DNA of 41,906 bases from Deltaproteobacteria bacterium (GCA_016932235.1 JAFGDF010000065.1:1-41906), one strand, 5' to 3'. Positions 15,639-24,168 are shown, numbered from the stretch's first letter. Numbers and translations: made by a program. The notes: generated by a model from the letters alone, not told the origin.

Positions 15639-16682
15639 ATGATAGAATTAATTATAGCTGTTATGGCGGCCGTTATAATTTCGGCGGGCTGTTCCTTATG
15701 CGAGGCTGTCTTATATTCAATTCCTTTACGTCATATAGAGACTCTTGTACTGAACAAGAAAAGAAGCGGAAGGATATTCAAGGAGTTCAGGAGGGATGTG
15801 GAAAAACCGATTACCGCCATTTTATCCCTTAATACTATAGCTAATACCGCAGGTGCGGCAGTGGCAGGCTCTGCGGCCTCCGTGGTTTTCGGGCATCATT
15901 TAGTGGGATATTTCTCTATATTTTTCACTCTTACGATCCTTATCTTTTCCGAGGTTATTCCTAAAACAGCGGGTGTGGTTTATGCCAGAGCCCTGGCTCC
16001 GTGGGTTGCCCTGCCACTGAAAGGGCTTGTGAAGATAATGACCCCTGCGGTCTGGCTGTGCGGCCATATAACCGGTTTGATAGCGAAAGGAAAGACCCAG
16101 GAATCCATTTCTTCAGACGAACTGAAAACCATGGCAAGATTAAGCCTTCTAATGGGCGGAATTAAGCAATATCAGGGGAGTGTTATAGATAACGTGCTTT
16201 CTCTTGAAACTAAAAAGGTGAAAGATGTCATGACTCCCAGGACGGTAGTTTTCTCCCTCAGTGAGCACCTTACACTTGAAGAGGCATCTGGTGAGTCTTC
16301 CACCTGGGAGCACAGCAGGTTTCCGGTCTATGACGAGGAGTCTGAGGATATCGTGGGCATTGTTTTGACAAAAGAGATGTTTATCTCACTTGCCAGAGGA
16401 GGAAAAGCCCTGAAATTAACAGATCTTATGAGGCCAGTTTTTTTTGTGGCTGAATCCGCCAGTCTCAACAATGTCCTTATGGAATTCATAGCTTCAAGGG
16501 ATAAGCTTTTTGTAGTTATTGATGAGTATGGAGGACTTTCAGGCATTATTACCCTTGAAGATATCCTGGAGGAAATCCTCGGACATGAGATCGTTGATGA
16601 GTCGGATCAGGTGGCCGATAAAAGAAAATTTGCAAGAGAGAGAAGGACAAGCCTTGTCTCCGGGCTCCAAAGTGAAGAGTGA
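15639..16682 (+). CDS. CNNM/DUF21 membrane protein with CBS pair (hemolysin-C/CorB-like), lacking the C-terminal transporter-associated domain
   Basis: Four hydrophobic segments make up a DUF21 domain (about 1-160) with the conserved EVIPKTAGVVYA. A CBS pair follows (about 195-320), including VKDVMTPRTVVFSL, SRFPVYDEESEDIVGIV and FVVIDEYGGLSGIITLEDILEEILG. Family members are linked to Mg2+/Co2+ homeostasis. Most continue into a CorC/HlyC domain; this one stops about 25 residues after the CBS pair, giving 347 residues. GAGGAG precedes the ATG. A GTG overlaps its stop and opens a 30-codon frame to 16771 that could be a remnant or chance. It is probably in one transcript with mobA. Confidence 0.85.
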   Translation: MIELIIAVMAAVIISAGCSLCEAVLYSIPLRHIETLVLNKKRSGRIFKEFRRDVEKPITAILSLNTIANTAGAAVAGSAASVVFGHHLVGYFSIFFTLTILIFSEVIPKTAGVVYARALAPWVALPLKGLVKIMTPAVWLCGHITGLIAKGKTQESISSDELKTMARLSLLMGGIKQYQGSVIDNVLSLETKKVKDVMTPRTVVFSLSEHLTLEEASGESSTWEHSRFPVYDEESEDIVGIVLTKEMFISLARGGKALKLTDLMRPVFFVAESASLNNVLMEFIASRDKLFVVIDEYGGLSGIITLEDILEEILGHEIVDESDQVADKRKFARERRTSLVSGLQSEE

Positions 16683-16837
16683 AAGGTACTGCGGAAATGG
16701 AATCATCAGACATTACACGCTTTATTTATAAACTTAAAAAAGATGTTTCGCCTAATGAGCAGAAGTTTTAGCTCCGATAGCTGGTGATCTTGACTCCCTC
16801 TCTTATCCAAGAGTAAAATAAACGGAAGATAAAATCG

Positions 16838-18442
16838 TCAAGATAAAATCGACCTTATTTCGTCCTGTAGATACTTCAATCTATTCAGATCATCTTCTAC
16901 GTTTTCACTATCGAAAGTGCCGGATTTTATACGCATTTTTAAAAGGTCCAGTTCCTTCTCAAGGTCAATTACCTGATTGAGAACCAATGATGTAATCTCG
17001 ACTTCCTCTTCGACGGCCTCAGGTTTTTCAACTGTTACCTCCCTGGGTTTCAGGATTAGTCTCTCTCTCCATCTTGGGACGTAAGTTATCAGATTGAATC
17101 TTTCATTAATCATTTTTGCCAGAGCTTCACTTGCAGATTCTTCACCATGAACGACAAAAACCCTGGGATTTGATTTGAAATGAGAGACCCATTCCAGTAG
17201 ATCGTGCTGATCAGCATGAGCTGAAAACCCTCCAATGGTGAATACCTTGGCCCTAACAGCAATATTTTCTCCGAAAATTTTTACATTCTTTGCTCCGTCC
17301 ACGATTTTCCGCCCAGTGGTTCCCATTGCCTGGAACCCCACGATAACAAGGCTTGCGCCTTCCCTCCATAGATTATGTTTAAGGTGATGTTTAATCCGTC
17401 CGGCGGTACACATTCCGTTTGCCGCGATAATAATGGCTGATCCGGATTTTTCGTTAATGGCAATGGATTCGTTTGTTGAAGGTGTAAAGAAAAGGTTCGG
17501 CATATCAAACGGATCATATCCTTGATCTAGTATTTCCTGAGCGTCTTCATCATAATATTTCTTATTTTTCCTGAATATTTCTGTCGCTTTAATAGCAAGT
17601 GGGCTATCCAGATAAACGGGAATATCAGGAAGAAGACCCTGCCTCTGGAATTCTCCCAGTATATAAATAATCTCCTGCGTGCGCTCTACCGCAAATGCGG
17701 GTATTACGATTTTTTCATTATTAGATACGCTGTAATTGATAGCTTCAAGGAGTTCTTTTTTGCTTTCATCATAAGAGCGATGTAACCGATTGCCGTAAGT
17801 GGACTCGATGAAAAAATAATCAGCGTCAAAGATTTCATGAGGATCACGGACGATCAACTGATCTTTCTTTCCCAGATCACCTGAAAAAACTATCTTTATA
17901 CTTTCTCCGTCCTCCTCGATCCATAATTCAAGGATGGAAGATCCAAGAATATGTCCCGCATTCCTTAACCTTGCCTTGATACCTGGTTCGATTTCTATGG
18001 TATGATCCCTCTCTACCGGAGAGAACAATTTAATGCTTGCTTCCGCATCTTCCAAGGTATATAATGGCTTTATATCATCTTTTTTCTGCCTTTTGTTTTT
18101 TCTTGTCTGCCATTCAGCATCCATTTCCTGTATATGAGCAGAATCCAAAAGCATGATTCGACAAAGTTCCATCGTAGGTGGTGAAGTGATAATCGTTCCT
18201 TTATATCCATCTTTTACAAGCTTTGGAATTCTCCCACTGTGATCTATATGGGCATGAGTCAGGAAAAGGGCATCAATCTCTTTTGGATCAAAACCCCAGT
18301 TATCACGATTGCGTTTTTCCATCTGTTTCCCACCCTGGAAGAGGCCACAATCAACAAGCAATTTTTTCCCCTTCGAGCTTTCGACAAGATAACAGGACCC
18401 GGTAACTGAGCCGGCTCCTCCAAGACAGGTAACTCTGATCAT
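16838..18442 (-). CDS. Beta-CASP metallo-beta-lactamase-fold hydrolase (RNA-processing type)
   Basis: Counting from ATG 18442 (534 residues) the protein has the metallo-hydrolase motif HAHIDHSG (H63, H65, D67, H68). Further metal ligands lie in NAGHILGS and SGDLG, and the beta-CASP region ends with GGFSAHADQHDLLEW and VFVVHGEE. This matches bacterial relatives of CPSF73, thought to be RNA nucleases. The frame extends to 18532, but AAAGGAG precedes the 18442 ATG and the family begins at this MIRVTCLGGAGSVTGS. A charged helical tail (about 470-534) is probably coiled coil. Its immediate upstream DNA holds a perfect 9-base inverted repeat. Confidence 0.9.
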   Translation of the reverse strand: MIRVTCLGGAGSVTGSCYLVESSKGKKLLVDCGLFQGGKQMEKRNRDNWGFDPKEIDALFLTHAHIDHSGRIPKLVKDGYKGTIITSPPTMELCRIMLLDSAHIQEMDAEWQTRKNKRQKKDDIKPLYTLEDAEASIKLFSPVERDHTIEIEPGIKARLRNAGHILGSSILELWIEEDGESIKIVFSGDLGKKDQLIVRDPHEIFDADYFFIESTYGNRLHRSYDESKKELLEAINYSVSNNEKIVIPAFAVERTQEIIYILGEFQRQGLLPDIPVYLDSPLAIKATEIFRKNKKYYDEDAQEILDQGYDPFDMPNLFFTPSTNESIAINEKSGSAIIIAANGMCTAGRIKHHLKHNLWREGASLVIVGFQAMGTTGRKIVDGAKNVKIFGENIAVRAKVFTIGGFSAHADQHDLLEWVSHFKSNPRVFVVHGEESASEALAKMINERFNLITYVPRWRERLILKPREVTVEKPEAVEEEVEITSLVLNQVIDLEKELDLLKMRIKSGTFDSENVEDDLNRLKYLQDEIRSILS

Positions 18443-18528
18443 TATTTTTCTCCTTTCAGTCTTTTTTAATTCAATAATATTAATTCGGGATCGGCTTCTT
18501 TTGCCGTCAAAATATTTGAGCGGTTTAA

Positions 18529-18566
18529 GCACAAATTTTTATGCAAAAATATTAATCAATTTGTGC
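18529..18566. promoter_or_regulatory. Perfect 9-base inverted repeat upstream of the beta-CASP gene
   Basis: GCACAAATT (18529-18537) and AATTTGTGC (18558-18566) are exact reverse complements separated by 20 bases, 87-124 bases before the chosen start codon. They may be an operator or the foot of a leader hairpin. Confidence 0.4.
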
Positions 18567-18705
18567 ACTTTAGGGGAATCCATTGAGAATAAAGAATCTT
18601 CAAGCATAAAAAAATGAATTAAAAGGATGAACTTAGTTTTTGTAATATGTTGTTATTAAAAGCTTTTAAAGATAATAATAATTTAATAACATGTTTTTTT
18701 CTGTC

Positions 18706-18808
18706 TAGGCATGATTATTGCCTTATAGGGAAACTATATGCCGGATAATTAACCCTATGAGGTGCTCTTTTCGCAGAAAAGGTAAAAGGAAAGAGGCATA
18801 TTATCCGG
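18706..18808. other. Cluster of interleaved inverted repeats, possible structured RNA
   Basis: Four pairings are visible: AGGCA/TGCCT (18706-18710, 18718-18722); CCTTATAGGG with CCCTATGAGG (18721-18730, 18753-18762, one wobble); CCGGATAAT with ATTATCCGG (18741-18749, 18800-18808); and CTTTTC/GAAAAG (18767-18772, 18776-18781). The second and third pairs interlock as in a pseudoknot. GGCATAT and ATATGCC near the same arms offer an alternative pairing. No known riboswitch was recognised. Confidence 0.4.
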
Positions 18809-18832
18809 ATTTTGGGAACCCCCTTTCCTAAG

Positions 18833-18860
18833 CCCATCTTCCCTTAATGGGGAAGATGGG
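18833..18860. terminator. 11-bp hairpin after the biotin-carrier gene
   Basis: CCCATCTTCCC pairs with GGGAAGATGGG around a 6-base loop, 17 bases past the stop of the biotin carrier gene. There is no good T-run on either strand, so it could be a factor-assisted terminator, an RNA-stabilising 3' hairpin or a REP-like element. Confidence 0.4.
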
Positions 18861-18876
18861 TGGGGCTAATTAATAG

Positions 18877-19179
18877 CTATTTTACGATTCTTATCATAAG
18901 CTGATTTTTTTCCACATTGTCTCCGGGTGAAACAAAGATTTCATCTATTTGACCCTCAAGACCGGATTCAATCTCATTAAGCATTTTCATGGCTTCAAGC
19001 AAAATAACCACCTGCTCCCTTGAAACTCTCTGGCCCTTTTTTACACTTACGTCAAGTACTGTTCCCGGAATAATCGCCCTGATTTCGCAGGGGTCCGGTA
19101 AGTCCTTAGATGATATGTTTATGTATCCTTCCGGAAATTCAGTGCTATAGAACGTATCATCAACACATAGCTTACCCAT
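18877..19179 (-). CDS. Biotin carboxyl carrier protein subunit
   Basis: A 100-residue biotinyl domain with the biotinylation motif EAMKM, the acceptor lysine being K65. The barrel halves IPGTVLDVSVKKGQRV and LEGQIDEIFVSPGDNV flank it symmetrically, as in lipoyl/biotinyl folds. There is no Pro/Ala-rich linker of the kind found in many decarboxylase gamma subunits; instead about 30 extra N-terminal residues precede the domain. AGGAGATAAAG stands before the ATG. It follows the carboxyltransferase gene by 54 bases on the same strand, and the two should form parts of one biotin enzyme. Confidence 0.9.
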   Translation of the reverse strand: MGKLCVDDTFYSTEFPEGYINISSKDLPDPCEIRAIIPGTVLDVSVKKGQRVSREQVVILLEAMKMLNEIESGLEGQIDEIFVSPGDNVEKNQLMIRIVK

Positions 19180-19233
19180 ATCTTTATCTCCTGAACCGTC
19201 CTTGAGACATTTCGGATTCTGACGGACAGCCTG

Positions 19234-20781
19234 TTAAAGTGGAATATTTCCATGGTTATTCTTGATTTTGCCCTTACTGAAGTTCTGGGCTATCTTAAGC
19301 GCTGATATCAAAGCTTCTCTCGTTTTCGTTGGATCGATGATCTGGTCAACATAGCCTCTTGACGCCGCGACATAAGGATTAGCAAACCTATCCTCATATT
19401 CTTTAACCTTCTCTTTCCTAGTTGCCTCCGGATCTTTGCTTTCGGCAATTTCTTTGCGAAATATTATATTGGCAGCGCCATCGGGCCCCATGACCGCTAT
19501 CTCCGCTGTAGGCCATGCAATAACAAAATTTGCCCCAAGATGCCTGCTGCACATGGCAATATATGCGCCGCCATAAGCTTTGCGCATTACAACGGTAAAC
19601 TTGGGAACGCTCGCTTCACTGTAAGCATACAACAGCTTTGCACCGTGCCTGATGACGCCTGAATATTCCTGATCTATCCCGGGGAGATAACCCGGGGTGT
19701 CTACCAGAGTTAGTAGGGGGATGTTAAAAGCATCGCAGAAACGAACAAACCTGGCCGCTTTATCGGATGCGTTTACGTCAAGAACGCCTGCGAGAAAGCG
19801 GGGTTGATTTGCTATGATGCCTATTGGTCTGCCATCGATCCTCCCGAATCCGATAACAATATTTTTTGCAAACTGTCTTTGAACTTCAAAAAAGTCAGAG
19901 CCGTCCACCAAGGCATTTATAATAGTTTTGACGTTATAGGATTTTTTCCTGTCATCGGGAATAACATCTTTCAGTTCGAGATCTTGTTTCGGGGATAAAG
20001 GTTGTTCCTCTACGGGTGGATTCTCATGGCAACTGGCGGGCAGAAAAGAAATGAGCTTACGGATCTGTTCAAAGGATTCTGATTCTGTTTCGGCGTAGAA
20101 ATGAGCGTTTCCCGTAATGCTTGAATGTGTCCTCGCGCCTCCAAGTTTTTCAGCGCTTATATCCTCACCTATGACCGTCTTGATAACCTGAGGTCCGGTT
20201 ATAAACATTTTTGATATATTTTCCACGACAAAAACAAAATCAGTTAACGCGGGTGAATAGACGGCACCGCCCGCGCAGGGTCCCATGATCACGGAGATTT
20301 GGGGAACAAGTCCACTGAGTTGGGTATTCCTGTAAAATATTTCACCATATCCGCAGAGAGAATCCACACCCTCCTGTATCCTTGCACCGCCTGAATCGTT
20401 TATCCCTATGAGAGGCATCCGCATGTCTTTTGCTGCATCCATGATTTTAATTATCTTTTCCGCATGAGCTTTTCCAAGGGATCCTCCCGCAACGGTAAAA
20501 TCCTGCGCGAAAATGGCGACCGGCCTATCGTCTATTCTGCCGAAACCGGATACAACCCCGTCGCCGGCAAGTTGCTTGCCTTTCATTCCGAAGTCCTTAG
20601 CGGTGTGTTCAACAAAGAGGTCGGTTTCGGAAAAAGAATTCTCATCCAGAAGGGCATTGAGCCTTTCCCTGGCGTTCATTTTCCCGTTCTTCCGTTGTTT
20701 CTCCAGAGAGGATTCATCCCCACCTTTGACAAGTTGTGATGCTTTATTTAGGAAATCATTAATTTTTTGAATAATAGACAT
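19234..20781 (-). CDS. Acyl-CoA carboxyltransferase subunit (propionyl-CoA carboxylase beta/methylmalonyl-CoA decarboxylase alpha type)
   Basis: The 515-residue protein has both crotonase-like halves: the N-terminal half with KMNARERLNALLDENSF and GINDSGGARIQEGV, and the C-terminal half with DTPGYLPGIDQE, RKAYGGAYIAM and AVMGPDGAANI. These are hallmarks of the enzyme that moves CO2 between biotin and an acyl-CoA such as propionyl/methylmalonyl-CoA. The neighbouring biotin carrier supports the call. Neither a biotin carboxylase nor a membrane decarboxylase beta subunit is in the window, so the sequence does not show whether the enzyme runs as an ATP-driven carboxylase, a sodium-pumping decarboxylase or a transcarboxylase. 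GAGGA precedes the ATG, and a good promoter is seen upstream. Confidence 0.92.
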   Translation of the reverse strand: MSIIQKINDFLNKASQLVKGGDESSLEKQRKNGKMNARERLNALLDENSFSETDLFVEHTAKDFGMKGKQLAGDGVVSGFGRIDDRPVAIFAQDFTVAGGSLGKAHAEKIIKIMDAAKDMRMPLIGINDSGGARIQEGVDSLCGYGEIFYRNTQLSGLVPQISVIMGPCAGGAVYSPALTDFVFVVENISKMFITGPQVIKTVIGEDISAEKLGGARTHSSITGNAHFYAETESESFEQIRKLISFLPASCHENPPVEEQPLSPKQDLELKDVIPDDRKKSYNVKTIINALVDGSDFFEVQRQFAKNIVIGFGRIDGRPIGIIANQPRFLAGVLDVNASDKAARFVRFCDAFNIPLLTLVDTPGYLPGIDQEYSGVIRHGAKLLYAYSEASVPKFTVVMRKAYGGAYIAMCSRHLGANFVIAWPTAEIAVMGPDGAANIIFRKEIAESKDPEATRKEKVKEYEDRFANPYVAASRGYVDQIIDPTKTREALISALKIAQNFSKGKIKNNHGNIPL

Positions 20782-20825
20782 GATGTCCTCTATAAAGATT
20801 TAAGAATCATGGCGATTAGCACTCT

Positions 20826-20854
20826 ATTATTTACTGAAATGGAATTTTTCTCAA
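20826..20854 (-). promoter_or_regulatory. Sigma70-like promoter of the carboxyltransferase-biotin carrier unit
   Basis: On the minus strand TTGAGA (20849-20854) and AATAAT (20826-20831) are exactly 17 bases apart, each matching consensus at five of six positions. They lie 44-73 bases before the start codon. Confidence 0.6.
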
Positions 20855-20868
20855 GGTATTAAAACCTT
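20853..20868. promoter_or_regulatory. Palindrome touching the -35 box, candidate operator
   Basis: AAGGT-ATTAAA-ACCTT is symmetric at its outer five bases, overlaps the end of the TTGAGA box and could bind a repressor or activator dimer. No regulator gene is adjacent. Confidence 0.35.
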
Positions 20869-21023
20869 ATTAAATAAAGACCCCTGTTACTATGTATCAG
20901 TATAAAGGTGCCGAATAATAAAGAATAGGCCGTTAAATATCAAGGAAAAAGGGATAATAGGATAAACAGAGAAAACCTTAACCAAGAAACCCACTTGCAA
21001 CGAGATATTTTCACAAGCTCCAC

Positions 21024-21107
21024 CAGGGAGCAGCCTCGGTATTATCTATTAGACGCCGAGGTTCCCTGCATCGACAGTCGCAAATGACAATGGCAACTCT
21101 GACTGTC
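21024..21107. repeat. Two consecutive hairpins in the gap before the U32 gene
   Basis: The first joins CAGGG + CCTCGG (21024-21039) with CCGAGG + CCCTG (21056-21068), with a small internal bulge. The second joins GACAGTC (21073-21079) with GACTGTC (21101-21107) and runs into CCCTTTTC. On the plus strand they look like the end of an unrecognised small transcript; alternatively they are REP-like. Confidence 0.4.
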
Positions 21108-21366
21108 CCTTTTCGATTATAAATAATCAGGTAAACTTTGAAAATCCTTGACCGATATACAGCAATGAGATTATCCTTTCCAAGTTTTCAAAATCATATC
21201 TAATGCCAGTTCACAGAGACTGATGTTGATAAGGTGCAAGCCTCAGTTCGCGGAATACTTAATTTTGAATATCTCAAATAATTATAAGAAGAAAGAAAAG
21301 CATAACCAGGGTTAAAAATCTATATTACGCCTTGTAAATATCCAGATCGAAAAAGGAAGGAATAAG

Positions 21367-22557
21367 ATGGAATTACTCGCACCGGCGGGAAATCTTGAAA
21401 AGCTGCGATACGCGGCTGAATATGGGGCGGACTCCGTATATTTCGGCATGGAATTCGGCTCACTTCGGAGCTTTGCTGGTAATTTCAGTCTTGAAGACGC
21501 ATTTAATGGTCTGAAGATACTTCATAGCATGGGGAAAAAGGGGTATGTAACCTTTAATATATATCCGTTCTCCAATGAAATCGAGAGGATAAAAGATCTT
21601 GCAGCGCGACTTGATGATATTGGTGTGGATGCATTTATCATCTCGGATATGGGAGTACTCATGGAGCTGAAAAAATTGAGGCTTAATGCGAAGCTGCATA
21701 TAAGCACACAGGCCAATACAACGAACTACCAAGCTGTTATGGCATATAATAAGCTCGGCGCGAAGAGAGTAAATCTTGCGAGGGAATTATCCCTGGACAG
21801 GATAATCGAGATTCAGAAGAATCTTTATGGATCCGTTGAAACCGAAGTTTTTATACATGGTGCGGTATGCTTCTCTTATTCAGGTCGTTGCGCCATAAGC
21901 GATTACCTTGCAGGTTATCCGGCCAATCGCGGGGAATGCAAACACCCTTGCCGTTGGAAATATTTTCTCATGGAGGAGACAAGGCCAGGAGAATATATGC
22001 CTGTTTTTGAGGATGAAAGGGGCCTATACCTGTTTAATTGCAAGGAACTTGCGCTTTTTGAATATATCCCCGCGCTTAAAGAGGCTGGCGTTAACTCATT
22101 AAAAATAGAAGGCAGAATGAAATCAATCCATTATATCGCAACGGTTGTCTCTTTTTATCGTCAGGTACTTGACGGCAAGGTTTTTTCCATTGAAGAAGGT
22201 TTGGAATTGTTAAACAGGGTCCCGAACAGGGGTTATTCTTCCGGGTTCATGAAAGGGCACATCGAGGGCAGTGATTATCAGTTTGATTTGAGCGGTTCAG
22301 CCTCTGGATCGGTTTTTATAGGCAATGTTAAGGATGAAAAGATAAATAACAGCAGTGTCCTTGAAGTGAGAAATAAAGTGAGCGCAGGGGAAGAAGTCGA
22401 GACCCTTTCTACGGATGGATCGCTATCGAAAATCTCAATGCCCGCGCCACTTATCACATCGGATGGATCCAGGGTCAAATTTGCTAACCACTCACAGTCT
22501 ATTCTTATTGATCAAAATCTTAAACCTTATACAATCCTCAGGAGGGTCGGCGTTTAG
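21367..22557 (+). CDS. U32 peptidase-family protein (tRNA/rRNA hydroxylation type, TrhP/RlhA-like)
   Basis: At 396 residues, starting with the family opening MELLAPAGNLEKLRYAAEYGAD. The U32 signature HGAVCFSYSGRCAISDYLAGYPANRGECKHPCRW is read in pieces at about 160-195: HGAVCFSYSGRC and NRGECKHPCRW, with the conserved cysteines that hold an iron-sulfur cluster in studied members. E. coli and Bacillus relatives act in prephenate-dependent 5-hydroxyuridine formation in tRNA or in 23S rRNA hydroxylation rather than as proteases. Length and the short C-terminal domain fit the TrhP subgroup more than collagenase-like forms. GGAAGGAATAAG precedes the ATG. It stands alone in its neighbourhood. Confidence 0.85.
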   Translation: MELLAPAGNLEKLRYAAEYGADSVYFGMEFGSLRSFAGNFSLEDAFNGLKILHSMGKKGYVTFNIYPFSNEIERIKDLAARLDDIGVDAFIISDMGVLMELKKLRLNAKLHISTQANTTNYQAVMAYNKLGAKRVNLARELSLDRIIEIQKNLYGSVETEVFIHGAVCFSYSGRCAISDYLAGYPANRGECKHPCRWKYFLMEETRPGEYMPVFEDERGLYLFNCKELALFEYIPALKEAGVNSLKIEGRMKSIHYIATVVSFYRQVLDGKVFSIEEGLELLNRVPNRGYSSGFMKGHIEGSDYQFDLSGSASGSVFIGNVKDEKINNSSVLEVRNKVSAGEEVETLSTDGSLSKISMPAPLITSDGSRVKFANHSQSILIDQNLKPYTILRRVGV

Positions 22558-22745
22558 GAGCGGAGTCTTCGTTCTCCACCCGATACAGGCTGAACATACT
22601 CACGGCCCACCTGGCTCCAATACAAATATTAGTCGGTTTTTGATCCTGAATTTTTCTGGTGGTTTGTCAAACAATGCTTGAAAATCGCTTGGGTAATTCG
22701 CACTAGATCAAATTCAACTTCAGGTCGGTCCTTAATCTAATTTAG

Positions 22746-23036
22746 CTAAGGGTTTTCTTTTTTGGAAGAGTGATGAAATTCTTCAACCCATGTAAGCCAT
22801 ATCTTTTTTCGGTTTTGGAATTTGAAGAGAACCCTATCCAGATTTTTTGAGAGGCCGATATCGGTTATTTTTTTTCGGGAAAAAAATATGAGATCCTTCT
22901 CGAGAGTTTCCCAGTCCGGCATCTTTGCTTCAACTCCTTGATAATATTTATAGAAATCTAGATGCATATTATCTATTCGATTTTCAAAATCCCATATCTT
23001 TTCTCTTATCTCATAATTTTCTTTGGAAATAAGCAT
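22746..23036 (-). CDS. Hypothetical protein, 96 residues, helical and charged
   Basis: I do not recognise a family. The protein (MLISKENYEIREKIWDFENRI...) is rich in Lys, Glu, Asp and aromatic residues, has no signal or membrane segment and is predicted by eye to be helical. AAAAAGG lies about 9 bases before the ATG. The frame is clear of neighbours and does not shadow another gene, which supports its being real. A 21-base near-palindrome lies 46 bases upstream. Confidence 0.55.
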   Translation of the reverse strand: MLISKENYEIREKIWDFENRIDNMHLDFYKYYQGVEAKMPDWETLEKDLIFFSRKKITDIGLSKNLDRVLFKFQNRKKIWLTWVEEFHHSSKKENP

Positions 23037-23081
23037 CTGAAAAAACCTTTTTCAAACAGATTAATAAATCTTATCATGAGC

Positions 23082-23102
23082 ATGTCAGCCAGAGGCCGAC
23101 AT
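23082..23102. promoter_or_regulatory. 21-base near-palindrome
   Basis: ATGTC-A-GCC-AGA-GGC-C-GACAT is symmetric except for one A/C position. It lies 46 bases before the start of the minus-strand hypothetical gene and may be an operator or small hairpin. Confidence 0.35.
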
Positions 23103-23259
23103 ACTCTTCGCATGATATCAACTTATTTCTGATTATCCAAGCATTATCTCTTTTGAACTCCTTGACAATATCTTTAAGATAGGAAATTATTCTGAAATTA
23201 AAATTTCTGTAAAAGAGCAAATTAAAACCACACTAAATGAATCGATAAGAGGAGAAGGA

Positions 23260-24168
23260 ATGATGGAAAACTGCTTAATTGAAAGCGATTTCAGGGACCT
23301 TAAGCTTGTCAAACGGGGTAAGGTAAGAGATGTATATGAAGTGAATGGCAAGTACCTGATTGTTGCAAGTGACCGTATGTCGGCTTTTGATGTGGTAATG
23401 AATGATCCCATACCGGATAAAGGTAAGATTCTTACTGCGATCTCAATTTTTTGGTTCAATGAGTTGAAGTCTGTTGTGGAAAATCACCTCATATCCAGCG
23501 ATCCGAATGAATACCCTGAGCCTGCGAAAAAGTATAAGGACAAGCTTGAGGGACGCAGTATGCTCGTAAAAAAGGCAGAACCGTTGATCGTCGAATGTAT
23601 CGTTCGAGGATATATTTCAGGCTCTGGTTGGGCTGAATATAAATCAAAAGGCACCGTCTGTGGTATTGCGCTTCCCAAAGGTTTAAAGGAATCAGAAAAG
23701 TTGCCGGAGCCGATTTTTACTCCGTCAACGAAGGCTGAAAAGGGGATTCATGATGAAAACATTACTTTTGAAAAAGTCATTGATCTTATTGGTGAAAAGC
23801 TCTCAAACCAGGTCAGGGAACTTAGCCTGAAGATATATGAGTTCGGCCGGGATTTTGCGGGGGAGAAAGGTATTATCATTGCAGACACAAAGTTCGAATT
23901 TGGCATTTATAATGACAAACTTATCCTTATTGATGAAGTCTTAACTCCTGATTCCTCAAGGTTCTGGCCAATGGATAGATATAAACCAGGGGGTGCTCAA
24001 CAGAGTTTCGATAAACAATTTTTAAGAGATTATTTGAACGGTCTTGACTGGCCGAAACAACCCCCACCACCAAGGTTGCCACCTGAGATAGTGGAAAAAA
24101 CCAGAGCGAGATATCTTGAGGCATTGGAGCGGATAACAGGAAAGGATTTGGATAGATTTTTTCTATAG
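23260..24168 (+). CDS. purC: Phosphoribosylaminoimidazole-succinocarboxamide synthase (SAICAR synthase)
   Basis: The enzyme joins CAIR and aspartate with ATP in purine synthesis. [20 protein letters not shown] near the N-terminus, [14 protein letters not shown] and [25 protein letters not shown] are the family's nucleotide- and substrate-binding segments. At 302 residues it is of the longer SAICAR synthase form found in yeast and many bacteria, with the C-terminal extension ([13 protein letters not shown]). GGAGAAGGA precedes the double ATG (23260 or 23263). It is a single gene, followed by 165 bases before grpE. Confidence 0.96.
   Translation: MMENCLIESDFRDLKLVKRGKVRDVYEVNGKYLIVASDRMSAFDVVMNDPIPDKGKILTAISIFWFNELKSVVENHLISSDPNEYPEPAKKYKDKLEGRSMLVKKAEPLIVECIVRGYISGSGWAEYKSKGTVCGIALPKGLKESEKLPEPIFTPSTKAEKGIHDENITFEKVIDLIGEKLSNQVRELSLKIYEFGRDFAGEKGIIIADTKFEFGIYNDKLILIDEVLTPDSSRFWPMDRYKPGGAQQSFDKQFLRDYLNGLDWPKQPPPPRLPPEIVEKTRARYLEALERITGKDLDRFFL

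Larger units (their letters stand above)
18443..18876. other. 434-base intergenic region with several inverted repeats
   Basis: No gene is seen. The left part (18443-18570) is the leader of the beta-CASP gene. The middle (18570-18700) is A+T-rich without clear structure. The right part (18700-18860) is dense with inverted repeats, listed separately. Both flanking genes are on the minus strand, so this DNA is at once the 3' region of the biotin-carrier unit and the 5' region of the hydrolase gene. Confidence 0.6.
20782..21366. other. 585-base intergenic region: promoter, palindrome and two hairpins
   Basis: No gene is seen on either strand. The left 90 bases carry the minus-strand promoter and palindrome for the carboxyltransferase unit. 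Two hairpins stand at 21024-21107. The remainder (21110-21350) shows no structure I could support, apart from GGAAGGAATAAG before the start of the U32 gene. Confidence 0.6.

Noticed and set aside
16826..16851. Direct repeat of AAGATAAAATCG, two bases apart, at the end of the beta-CASP gene
   Set aside because: It is short, A+T-rich and has only two copies; it is probably slippage without function.
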